Shown: positions 1 to 5,513 of the stretch, in pieces | Position numbering within the stretch: the stretch's first letter is position 1 | How the letters are laid out: each line of letters starts with the position of its first letter | Assembly: GCA_036720245.1 (NCBI GenBank) | Contig: DAIMNI010000072.1 | Location: forward strand, 1 to 10,060 | Length of the DNA stretch: 10,060 nt | DNA from: JAAZMA01 sp036720245 | GTDB taxonomy: Bacteria; Bacillota; Clostridia; Tissierellales; Tepidimicrobiaceae | Direction of reading: 5' to 3' | Notes under the pieces: generated by a model | The model's input: the letters and a program-made list of their open reading frames with translations, nothing else | Databases searched by the model: none | Told to the model about the DNA's origin: nothing | Translations under genes and position numbers: made by a program

Positions 1-93
1 ATTATGGAAGATGAGAATGAAACTGTAGAAGAACCCTATGATAAAGCACCATTCATGATTGATTTGGCCATTATTAATGACTTTGGATTTTAA
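1..93 (+). CDS. 3' end of an unidentified protein (partial)
   Basis: The frame is open from the window edge to a TAA and gives 30 residues, ending ..FMIDLAIINDFGF. The tail is acidic at first (MEDENETVEEPYD) and then hydrophobic. I do not recognise the family. The coding frame is supported only by the absence of stops and by ordinary residue composition, so this could also be a remnant. Its stop codon lies inside a 19-bp sequence that recurs exactly at 1623-1641. The next open frame is broken, so nothing in the window indicates its function. Confidence 0.4.
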   Translation: MMEDENETVEEPYDKAPFMIDLAIINDFGF

Positions 94-103
94 AAAAGAT
101 AAG
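85..103. repeat. 19-bp direct repeat, copy 1
   Basis: GGATTTTAAAAAAGATAAG occurs here and again, identically, at 1623-1641. The flanking bases differ on both sides. In each copy the frame that reads GGA TTT TAA ends an open frame (..DFGF and ..VLGF). The A-run lowers its information content, so chance cannot be excluded. The copies bracket the immunity-like gene and the nucleotidyltransferase gene. Confidence 0.6.
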
Positions 104-114
104 CAGGTGAAACT

Positions 115-272
115 ATGGAAAGAATGAATTGATCTGCTCCTTAGGCCTGTAGATATGGAACCTACACAATTAGAATACAAGGGGGCAAACAAAGGATGTA
201 ATTATAGATAGCGTTGAAGCAATTATTGGAATTCTAGGATATATAGGTTTTGACAAAAAATTATTGGGATAG
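115..272 (+). pseudogene. Broken small gene with an RNase III-like signature
   Basis: A ribosome site (AGGTGA, about 104-109) precedes ATG GAA AGA ATG AAT TGA, which stops at once. A second frame then reads LLLRPVDMEPTQLEYKGANK (137-196). A third frame (174-272) reads TKDVIIDSVEAIIG and on to FDKKLLG before TAG. The two long pieces join smoothly at about 192-197 if one base is removed, which suggests successive frameshifts in one former gene. The piece DVIIDSVEAIIG resembles the conserved (A)D-x-x-EA-(L/I)-IG helix of RNase III and Dicer domains, including its acidic residues. That resemblance is short, so the family assignment is tentative. It lies directly upstream of a colicin-immunity-like gene, so a decayed RNase toxin is possible but unproven. 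Confidence 0.35.
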
Positions 273-284
273 GTGAATATATGA

Positions 285-569
285 ATGAATAATAGAAACA
301 TCGAATTTTTATTAGAAATGACAAAATCATATTTGGATGGGAAGATAGATAAAATAACCTATGAATTAGATTTTCCCTATGAAGTGGAAACAAGGTATAA
401 AAGGCTATTAAAAGAAGATAGGGAACTTGCAGAGCTTATTTATGATTGTTTAGTTGAGGATGGGGCTTATTTGTATGATGATTTATCAGAAGAAGAATTT
501 AAAGAAAAAATTGCTAAAGAGTATGATTATATAAATGGAGTTTATTTGGGAGATGTAGATTTAATTTAA
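285..569 (+). CDS. Small acidic protein, colicin-type immunity-like (putative)
   Basis: This encodes 94 residues. The start is ATG 285, preceded by AGGTGA at 271-276 with eight bases of spacing; an ATG at 281 reads only two further codons. The protein is highly charged, helical in appearance and lacks a signal peptide or membrane segment. The pattern of an N-terminal helix (FLLEMTKSYLDGKID), a central YKRLLKEDRELAELIYDCL helix and an acidic tail (LSEEEFKEKI) resembles small colicin-like immunity proteins of polymorphic toxin loci. I base this on general resemblance, not on a diagnostic motif. Such proteins bind and neutralise a cognate toxin in the cytoplasm. No intact toxin gene is visible beside it; the broken frame just upstream is the only candidate. 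If the assignment is right it is an orphan immunity gene. No clear promoter was seen upstream. Confidence 0.5.
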   Translation: MNNRNIEFLLEMTKSYLDGKIDKITYELDFPYEVETRYKRLLKEDRELAELIYDCLVEDGAYLYDDLSEEEFKEKIAKEYDYINGVYLGDVDLI

Positions 570-704
570 CTTCGTATATAGAAATGGAAATATATACCCT
601 GAGAACCTAACATTTTGCTCTGTACTTATAGGAAATATTTAGATTAATATATCCTTATAAATCCATAAGAGTTAAGTTGTAACATAGTATAGGGGGTATT
701 TTAT

Positions 705-1484
705 ATGGAAGAAATTATTGTAAACAAACTTAAAGAAATAGAAACAAAGGAAAATATTAAAATATTATTTGCAGTAGAATCAGGAAGTAGAGCATGGGGT
801 TTCCCTTCAAAAGATAGTGACTATGATGTAAGATTTGTATATATTCACCCTATAGAATGGTATCTATCCATTAAAGAAAAAAGAGATGTATTAGAATATC
901 CTATAAATAATTTATTAGATATAAGTGGTTGGGATATAAGAAAATCACTGAAACTATTTAGAAAAATGAATCCAACCTTATTAGAATGGATTAATTCTCC
1001 AATACTATATTTAAAACATTCTTCACTTCTAGAACAATTAAGGGAACTACAGGTGGAATATTATTCCCCCAAATCTTGCATATATCATTATCTTTATATG
1101 GCAAAAAGTAATTATAGGGAATATTTACAAGGGGAAAATGTTAGAATTAAGAAATATTTCTATGTACTTAGACCAATATTAGCATGTAAATGGATAGAAA
1201 ATAATAATACTATGCCACCTATGGAATTTGAAAAGTTGTTAGAATCCCAAGTTAATGATAGAGAGTTATATAGTGAAATTAGCATTTTATTAAAGAGGAA
1301 AAGGCTTGGAGATGAATTAGATATAGAACCTAGAATAGATGTTATTAATGGATTTTTGGATGATAAAATTTTATATTATGAGAATTATGTAGAGAAGATA
1401 AATAACGGAAAGGATATAGATATAGAAATACTAGATGCTGTCTTTTTAGAAGCCCTGCAAAATACCCATCTCAAAACACAATAA
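705..1484 (+). CDS. RlaP/YcgL-family nucleotidyltransferase
   Basis: This is a 259-residue soluble protein of the DNA-polymerase-beta-like nucleotidyltransferase superfamily, matching the YcgL/RlaP type (PF10127 as I recall it). The nucleotide-binding motif is at residues 27-41: GSRAWGF followed by SDYD, with D39 and D41 as metal ligands. A third acidic position is likely D72 or D77 in LDISGWDIRK, which is followed by the family-typical KMNPTLLEW. The KKYFYVLRPILACKWI block (149-164) is also typical. Comparative genomics links the family to RNA repair and conflict systems; the reaction and substrate of this copy are unknown. The start has a good ribosome site (AGGGGG, 691-696). The 135 bases before the gene hold no promoter I can defend. 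Neighbours are an immunity-like gene and an McrBC cassette, which fits a defence or accessory island. The gene looks intact. Confidence 0.8.
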   Translation: MEEIIVNKLKEIETKENIKILFAVESGSRAWGFPSKDSDYDVRFVYIHPIEWYLSIKEKRDVLEYPINNLLDISGWDIRKSLKLFRKMNPTLLEWINSPILYLKHSSLLEQLRELQVEYYSPKSCIYHYLYMAKSNYREYLQGENVRIKKYFYVLRPILACKWIENNNTMPPMEFEKLLESQVNDRELYSEISILLKRKRLGDELDIEPRIDVINGFLDDKILYYENYVEKINNGKDIDIEILDAVFLEALQNTHLKTQ

Positions 1485-1532
1485 ATCTAAATGGCCTCTA
1501 CGCCTATAAATAGATTAAAGATATGTATGTAA

Positions 1533-1631
1533 AGCAATTTAAAAAAGAACCGAATTCTGGTAGTTAAGGAGAGACAGTCAGTCTATTTAACAAAGAATGA
1601 TTATGGTTCCATAGCTGTATTAGGATTTTAA
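1533..1631 (+). pseudogene. Possible Phd/YefM-type antitoxin remnant
   Basis: The stretch 1485-1779 has no intact gene. Within it, a frame opens after a TAA and reads NRILVVKERQSVYLTKNDYGSIAVLGF before a stop. The core VYLTKNDYGSIAVL resembles the P-V-(F/Y)-(L/V)-TKNGYG-x-x-VVM segment of Phd/YefM antitoxins, which is followed there by an S-x-E-x-Y helix that is missing here. There is no start codon in frame and no toxin gene downstream. The remnant ends exactly in the 19-bp repeat. Downstream of the repeat another short frame (1624-1710, KFDLIQFPLNKNTFPYM..) is open but unidentified. The family assignment rests on about 14 residues. Confidence 0.35.
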
Positions 1632-1641
1632 AAAAGATAAG
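1623..1641. repeat. 19-bp direct repeat, copy 2
   Basis: Identical to 85-103. It lies at the end of the antitoxin-like remnant and about 55 bases upstream of the promoter of the McrBC cassette. The distance between copies is 1,538 bp. Confidence 0.6.
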
Positions 1642-1696
1642 TTCGATCTAATCCAATTTCCACTGAACAAAAATACTTTTCCTTACATGATGCATC

Positions 1697-1725
1697 TTGA
1701 TCAGAACTAACAAGATAATTATAAT
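1697..1725 (+). promoter_or_regulatory. Sigma-A type promoter of the McrBC cassette
   Basis: TTGATC (1697-1702) and a perfect TATAAT (1720-1725) are separated by 17 bases. The layout is near-consensus for the housekeeping sigma factor. The predicted start of transcription is near 1732, about 48 bases before the mcrB-like ATG at 1780. A short inverted repeat, ATCTTG (1694-1699) and CAAGAT (1711-1716), overlaps the -35 box and spacer and could be a repressor site, though six-base arms are weak evidence. Confidence 0.65.
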
Positions 1726-1779
1726 ATAAATTAGAATAGAAGGGAATTTGCTTTACAACAGATGAGGAGGGGATAAGAT

Positions 1780-3387
1780 ATGGAATGTAAAACAAAAACT
1801 GTAAAACAAATAAGTGATGCTAGAAAAGAAATTGCACTCAAGCTAGAAGAAACATTAGGCAGAGGGGGAAGTTTTAAACTATATCCTAAAAAACTGGACA
1901 GAAACTTTATAGATGTAATTGTTAAGGATGCAGAAATCCTAACTATAGCAAATGAAAACTTTAAACAATTATATAATAAAGTGGATTTCGAAATGGCTTA
2001 TGAGTCTAAGGGAAACAAATACAAGGATAGATTTAAAAGAGCATATGATACTTGCCATGCAGCTATAAAGTCTAATGGCAATATTAGTTTAAATACCACA
2101 GTAATAGGAGTAATAGGGCCATTATCTGATCCAGAAAGATTTAGCAACGGATATAATGTTCATACTGAATTAACTTTTTCTATTAAAGAACTTCAAGATG
2201 AGAATCCGGAATATTTTGGTAGCCTTAATGATTATAAGGATGAACATATATCTATTAATGATTTGGCTGAATTAATGTTTAATATACAGGGTAGTGATGT
2301 GAATGCTGAAGATGATGGAGAACTAGACAAGATAGATACAGCATCTGACGATATGGAACAATTAACCTATTCAAGAAATAGGATTCTATTTGGTCCTCCA
2401 GGGGTAGGGAAAAGTTATAGCATAAATACTAAGCTAAATTTAATTAATGTAAAGGAGGAAAATATCACAAGAATAACCTTTCATCCAGAATATTCATATT
2501 ACGAATTTGTAGGTCAATATAAACCAGTAGTTGCATATGAAAAGATAGTAGGTGAAATTAGATATCCAAGTAGTTCTATGACAACTAATGAAAAGGCCTT
2601 TGTTTACTATGACTTTGTACCTGGTCCATTTACAAAAGCAATAATAAATGCATTAAAATTAGGAGAAGTAGATAATCAAAAAGTTCCAGAAAATGCTTTA
2701 TTAATAATCGAAGAAATTAATAGAGGTAATAGTACAGCTATTTTTGGAGATGTTTTTCAGTTACTAGATAGAATAAATAATGTAAATGGTCAATACTATG
2801 GTGAATCAGAATATTCAATAGATATATCTACTGAAATGAAGGAACACATTAAAAAAGAATTAGATTGGGAAGAGGAAGACTGGAATAGGAGGTTCAAAAG
2901 AGGATTTGTAATCCCTAGTAATTTATATATTTATTCTACTATGAATACATCAGACCAATCTTTATATCCTATGGATTCGGCTTTTAAAAGAAGGTGGGAC
3001 ATGGAGTATATTTATATAAATTATAATGAGGATAAACTATCTGATTTATACTTACCAGAACCATATAAAGATATTAAATGGCTAGATTTTATTAAATCTA
3101 TCAATAGGGAAATAGTAAACTATACTGGCGTAGATGATAAACAAATAGGTCAATGGTTTGTTGGAAATAGTTTATCAAAATCTGAATTTTTGGGAAAGGT
3201 AATATCTTATTTATGGTTTGATATTTTTAGATATGATCCCCAAATCATATTCAAGGAAGAAATAAAAACATTTGATGATATAAGAAGTCTATATGGTAAA
3301 GGTATATTCAATAATGAATTCATAAATAGTATAAAAATAGCTGAAGACAATATAAATGATGGTGGAGAAGGCTATGAAAGGGACTGA
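1780..3387 (+). CDS. mcrB: McrB-like AAA+ GTPase/NTPase restriction subunit
   Basis: This 535-residue protein is the motor and target-recognition subunit of an McrBC-type restriction complex. The AAA+ core spans roughly residues 198-480. It has Walker A GPPGVGKS (205-212) and Walker B LLIIEEINRGN (307-317). The McrB-specific motif is STMNTSDQS (386-394), and an arginine-rich AFKRRWD (401-407) supplies the likely finger. The GQWFVG motif (457-462) sits where McrB proteins have a conserved C-terminal motif. The usual MNTxDRS reads MNTSDQS here, so an Arg is replaced by Gln. Residues 1-195 should carry the specificity domain; I do not recognise the fold and see no clear B3, DUF3578, PUA or EVE signature. 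The ribosome site AGGAGGGG (1765-1772) is strong. The 3' end overlaps the nuclease gene by 14 bp, implying translational coupling. In known systems this subunit assembles as a hexamer and activates McrC on recognition of modified DNA; here GTP versus ATP use is unknown. Confidence 0.9.
   Translation: MECKTKTVKQISDARKEIALKLEETLGRGGSFKLYPKKLDRNFIDVIVKDAEILTIANENFKQLYNKVDFEMAYESKGNKYKDRFKRAYDTCHAAIKSNGNISLNTTVIGVIGPLSDPERFSNGYNVHTELTFSIKELQDENPEYFGSLNDYKDEHISINDLAELMFNIQGSDVNAEDDGELDKIDTASDDMEQLTYSRNRILFGPPGVGKSYSINTKLNLINVKEENITRITFHPEYSYYEFVGQYKPVVAYEKIVGEIRYPSSSMTTNEKAFVYYDFVPGPFTKAIINALKLGEVDNQKVPENALLIIEEINRGNSTAIFGDVFQLLDRINNVNGQYYGESEYSIDISTEMKEHIKKELDWEEEDWNRRFKRGFVIPSNLYIYSTMNTSDQSLYPMDSAFKRRWDMEYIYINYNEDKLSDLYLPEPYKDIKWLDFIKSINREIVNYTGVDDKQIGQWFVGNSLSKSEFLGKVISYLWFDIFRYDPQIIFKEEIKTFDDIRSLYGKGIFNNEFINSIKIAEDNINDGGEGYERD
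3361..3376 (+). promoter_or_regulatory. Ribosome binding site that sets the mcrC start
   Basis: GGTGGAG (3361-3367) lies six bases before ATG 3374, still inside the mcrB-like reading frame. The upstream in-frame ATGs at 3356 and 3359 have only A/T-rich sequence in front and lack such a site. I therefore place the nuclease start at 3374, giving a 14-bp overlap typical of coupled restriction subunits. Confidence 0.6.
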
Positions 3388-4615
3388 TGAGGAAAATAGA
3401 ATCGGATTTAAAATAAGAAACAGCAAATTAGAATTAATATTGCCCTCATTTATTAAAGATAAAAACTTGGATAAAGAGGAGGAAACCAAGGAAAAGATAA
3501 AATATTTTAAACTTTTAAGAAAGTATAAGAATAGCACTAAAGAACTTAAGGAGGAACACCTGCAAAATATAGGGGGTAACCAAAAAGAGGAATATATGTA
3601 CTCTCTATTTGAGGCTTATTATTTATTATTAATGGATTATATAAAGATGGGACCTTTTCTATTTACTGAAATAAAGACAAATCAAAATATAAAGGGAAGG
3701 CTAAATTGGAACAAAACTATTAATAAAAGCAAACTTTTAATATCAGAAAACAATTTCTTATATAGTAATCCTCTATTTACCAATAAAAACATACAGTATA
3801 ATCATCCGCTAACAATAATATATGGAATACATTTGTTAGAAATAGAAAAAGCAACGGGATTAAATATAAATATACATGGACAATATAGAAACATCATTGA
3901 AAAAAATAGGAAAACTATAAATATCGGGAGAATATTGACTAGTTTTAGAGCTAATATGTATAGCGATAGGGAAAGAAAAGTAATTAAATTACTATATATT
4001 ATTAATGATAACAATAAAAAATTAGATAGAATATCCACAAATGCTAGTCTATACTATTTAGAAAACTTGAACAATATATGGGAGTTTATGCTAAAAAGTA
4101 TTCTTGATGATCAATACTACGAATTTAATAAGTATTTTCCAAATGGGCATTATAATCTGAATATAGAAGGAAAAAGTTATAAAAAAATTGGATTAAGAAT
4201 TATACCAGATATAATTAAAGAATATAACAATAAATTATATATAATAGATGCAAAAAACTATTTACCCCATATAAATGGAAATACCCCAGGAAGTGTAGAT
4301 ATTAATAAACAGATATTATATAGGTATTTTTTAAGTAGGGAATTTAATAATAAAAATAAATATGAATTACAAGATATAAAAAACATATTCCTATTACCAA
4401 ATGATTTACAGGGGGAAATCATAAAGAAAATCGGGACACATAAAATTACCAATATGAAAGGTGCAATAGGGGATATATTTCTATATCAGATAGATTTTAA
4501 CCATACAGTTGATGCATATATAAAAAATGATAAAAAAATAAAAGAAAAAATATTGAATACAATTGAAAATGACCAATACAGTCCACCTTCTAATCCTTCA
4601 ATCCCTACGAGATAA
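3374..4615 (+). CDS. mcrC: McrC/LlaJI-like PD-(D/E)XK restriction nuclease subunit
   Basis: This is a 413-residue protein from ATG 3374. The C-terminal half carries a PD-(D/E)XK nuclease: IIPDI with D279, then LYIIDAKNY with D292 and K294, then a Q-x-x-x-Y type helix (Q313, Y316). This is the active-site arrangement of McrC nucleases. The N-terminal half has the FTEIKTNQNIKGRLNWNKTI block (about 97-116), which resembles McrC/LlaJI-type proteins (residues GRLNWNKTI). In McrBC complexes this subunit docks on the NTPase ring, stimulates hydrolysis and cuts DNA. The gene is coupled to the mcrB-like gene. LlaJI proper is accompanied by methyltransferases; none is present in this window, so either the system is modification-dependent or its methylase lies elsewhere. 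The sequence is intact. The last 15 residues (..SPPSNPSIPTR) are proline-rich and run into the scar region downstream, so the natural C-terminus may have been altered. Confidence 0.85.
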   Translation: MKGTDEENRIGFKIRNSKLELILPSFIKDKNLDKEEETKEKIKYFKLLRKYKNSTKELKEEHLQNIGGNQKEEYMYSLFEAYYLLLMDYIKMGPFLFTEIKTNQNIKGRLNWNKTINKSKLLISENNFLYSNPLFTNKNIQYNHPLTIIYGIHLLEIEKATGLNINIHGQYRNIIEKNRKTINIGRILTSFRANMYSDRERKVIKLLYIINDNNKKLDRISTNASLYYLENLNNIWEFMLKSILDDQYYEFNKYFPNGHYNLNIEGKSYKKIGLRIIPDIIKEYNNKLYIIDAKNYLPHINGNTPGSVDINKQILYRYFLSREFNNKNKYELQDIKNIFLLPNDLQGEIIKKIGTHKITNMKGAIGDIFLYQIDFNHTVDAYIKNDKKIKEKILNTIENDQYSPPSNPSIPTR

Positions 4616-4617
4616 TA

Positions 4618-4752
4618 CCCTTAATATCTAAAAATGTAATACATAATAGTGAATCATGGGGGACAGGAATACAGAGAATAATAGATAGCTACATAGAAGC
4701 AGGAACCCCAGAGCCTATATTTGAAATATTCTTCATTAATTTTGAAGCATAA
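4618..4752 (+). pseudogene. C-terminal remnant of an AlbA_2/HATPase_c_4 (RecG-like) protein
   Basis: A frame different from the nuclease gene reads PLISKNVIHNSESWGTG, then IQRIIDSYIEAGTPEPIFE, then stops. The string WGTG-I-x-R-II-x-x-x-x-EAG-x-PEP-x-FE is the hallmark C-terminal block of a large family: proteins with an N-terminal Schlafen/AlbA_2 nucleic-acid-binding domain and a HATPase_c_4 region, often annotated as RecG-like helicases or transcriptional regulators. Only about 40 residues survive. There is no start codon, no ribosome site and no N-terminal domain, and the usual winged-helix tail is missing. It touches the 3' end of the nuclease gene and ends just before a long inverted repeat, so it probably marks a deletion or insertion boundary. 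Confidence 0.65.
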
Positions 4753-4755
4753 CTA

Positions 4756-4805
4756 TTGTCGTTTCCATTTGTATATATTAATATGCATACGAATGGAAAC
4801 GACAA
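4756..4805. repeat. Long inverted repeat, 19-bp arms, 12-base loop
   Basis: The left arm TTGTCGTTTCCATTTGTAT (4756-4774) pairs with the right arm (4787-4805), with a single mismatch (T/C, a G-U pair in RNA). The loop is ATATTAATATGC. No T-run follows on either strand, so it is not an ordinary intrinsic terminator. It starts three bases after the stop of the AlbA_2 remnant. It could be a recombinase crossover site, a mobile-element end or a strong RNA hairpin closing the McrBC transcript. The sequence alone does not decide. Confidence 0.75.
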
Positions 4806-4817
4806 ACAGAAAAGTAA

Positions 4818-4859
4818 GATTATAGGGAGGTAGAAGTCCGCAGCCTACGGCTGGAATAA
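4818..4859 (+). mobile_element. Possible IS200/IS605 TnpB C-terminal tail and right end
   Basis: A short frame reads YREVEVRSLRLE followed by TAA, and it overlaps a small hairpin CAGCC-TAC-GGCTG (4841-4853). A tail rich in E-V-R-S-L-R-L, with a hairpin overlapping the end of the gene, is reminiscent of TnpB genes at the right end of IS200/IS605 elements. There is no upstream TnpB coding sequence; an in-frame stop lies just before. The call rests on about 12 residues plus the hairpin and is weak. The scar context, with other gene fragments nearby, makes a mobile-element remnant reasonable. Confidence 0.25.
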
Positions 4860-4864
4860 CGAAC

Positions 4865-4906
4865 AAAAGTCTTGAAACCCTTGAAAACAGGGTAACCAAG
4901 ACTTTT
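4865..4906 (+). terminator. Terminator-like hairpin
   Basis: AAAAGTCTT (4865-4873) pairs perfectly with AAGACTTTT (4898-4906), and ACCCT (4877-4881) pairs with AGGGT (4889-4893) inside it. The stem ends in TTTT with a further TTTT at 4911-4914, and the opposite strand also carries a T-run, so it may work in both directions. No gene lies between the McrBC cassette and this point, so it is the first plausible intrinsic terminator for that operon. Confidence 0.5.
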
Positions 4907-5042
4907 ATGCTTTTAGAAGTACCAAATTTGGAAAAGAACTAGGAATCCATCTTAAAAAGATCAGACTACATAATTTATTTTTTTCTTTATGTGAAAAAAA
5001 TTGGACTTCCAAATTGTATATATAGTGAAGGGGGTTTATAAG

Positions 5043-5431
5043 ATGAAGAACATTTAAAAGCATGGCTTATTAGGGTTGCAATAAATAAATGCAAGAACTA
5101 CCTAAAAAGCAGCTGGTTTAAAAAGAAAGTACCAATATTAGAGGATATACCCTATTTACCACCTGAACAAAATGAAATTTTAACAAAAGTACTTTCTTTA
5201 GATATAAAATATAGAATGCCTATTCATCTTTACTATTATGAAGGCTATTCTATTAAAGAAATAGCAGAAATTATGGAAGTTCCAGTTGGTACAATAGGGA
5301 CTAGATTATCCCGTGGGAGAAAATTATTAGAAAAGATGATTGGAGGGATTGATAAAAACGCCTATGAATCCATAGGTTTTGCTACTACATTGGAAGAAAT
5401 TGAACAGTACATTATTAATATGATAAAATAG
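5043..5431 (+). pseudogene. ECF sigma factor, N-terminal region deleted
   Basis: A good start site survives (AAGGGGG at 5028-5034, ATG at 5043), but this ATG frame stops after four codons. A shifted frame starting at 5042 then reads 129 residues to TAG. It begins EEHLKAWLIRVAINKC, the end of sigma region 2. It continues to MPIHLYYYEGYSIKEIAEIM and VPVGTIGTRLSRGRKLL, a complete region 4 helix-turn-helix that would contact the -35 box. About 60 codons of region 2, including the -10 recognition part, are missing. The simplest explanation is a deletion joining the start codon out of frame to the rest. The end (NAYESIGFATTLEEIEQYI) is unlike a normal sigma tail and may come from a following anti-sigma gene. 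Translation from the internal ATG 5216 would give only region 4, but that ATG has no ribosome site. Confidence 0.75.
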
Positions 5432-5436
5432 CTAAT

Positions 5437-5465
5437 TTGCATTTAACTAAAAGTAAGAATATAAT
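5437..5465 (+). promoter_or_regulatory. Sigma-A type promoter of the MATE/amidase/ABC operon
   Basis: TTGCAT (5437-5442), 17 bases, then a perfect TATAAT (5460-5465). The predicted start of transcription is near 5472, giving a leader of about 42 bases before ATG 5514. The -10 box runs into the left edge of a perfect 38-bp palindrome, so a protein bound there would block polymerase. Confidence 0.7.
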
Positions 5466-5498
5466 ATTTATATCCCCATATGGGGATATAAATATTAT
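5461..5498. promoter_or_regulatory. Perfect 38-bp palindrome, probable repressor operator
   Basis: Each half is ATAATATTTATATCCCCAT, read on opposite strands, with no mismatch and no spacer. It covers the -10 box and the predicted transcription start and ends right at the ribosome site (GGGGGAAGG, 5499-5507) of the MATE gene. In DNA this is a classic repressor-operator position. In RNA the part downstream of the start could fold into a hairpin beside the ribosome site. The core CCCCATATGGGG recalls the C-tract/G-tract dyads of CsoR/CstR-type repressors, but the match is loose. No regulator gene is adjacent in the window. Confidence 0.7.
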
Positions 5499-5513
5499 GG
5501 GGGAAGGTATTAT

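Noticed and set aside
3289..3537. Hydrophobic open frame on the minus strand (82 residues), and similar ones at 3802-4038, 4258-4452, 6062-6289, 6668-6892, 9141-9323, 9360-9548 and 9652-9855
   Set aside because: They lie opposite well-supported genes and have compositions expected from the reverse complement of AT-rich coding sequence. They lack convincing ribosome sites.
4756..4805. Intrinsic terminator for the McrBC operon
   Set aside because: The stem is strong but no T-run follows on either strand. The hairpin at 4865-4906 is the better terminator candidate.
4922..5012. Short palindromes CCAAATTTGG (4922-4931) and TTGGACTTCCAA (5001-5012), and a possible promoter TTGGAC/TATAGT before the sigma remnant
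   Set aside because: The palindromes are too short to stand out in AT-rich DNA, and the promoter boxes are only 14 bases apart.
5216..5431. Stand-alone small gene encoding only sigma region 4
   Set aside because: The frame stays open upstream with clear sigma region 2 residues, and ATG 5216 has no ribosome site. A deleted sigma gene explains it better.
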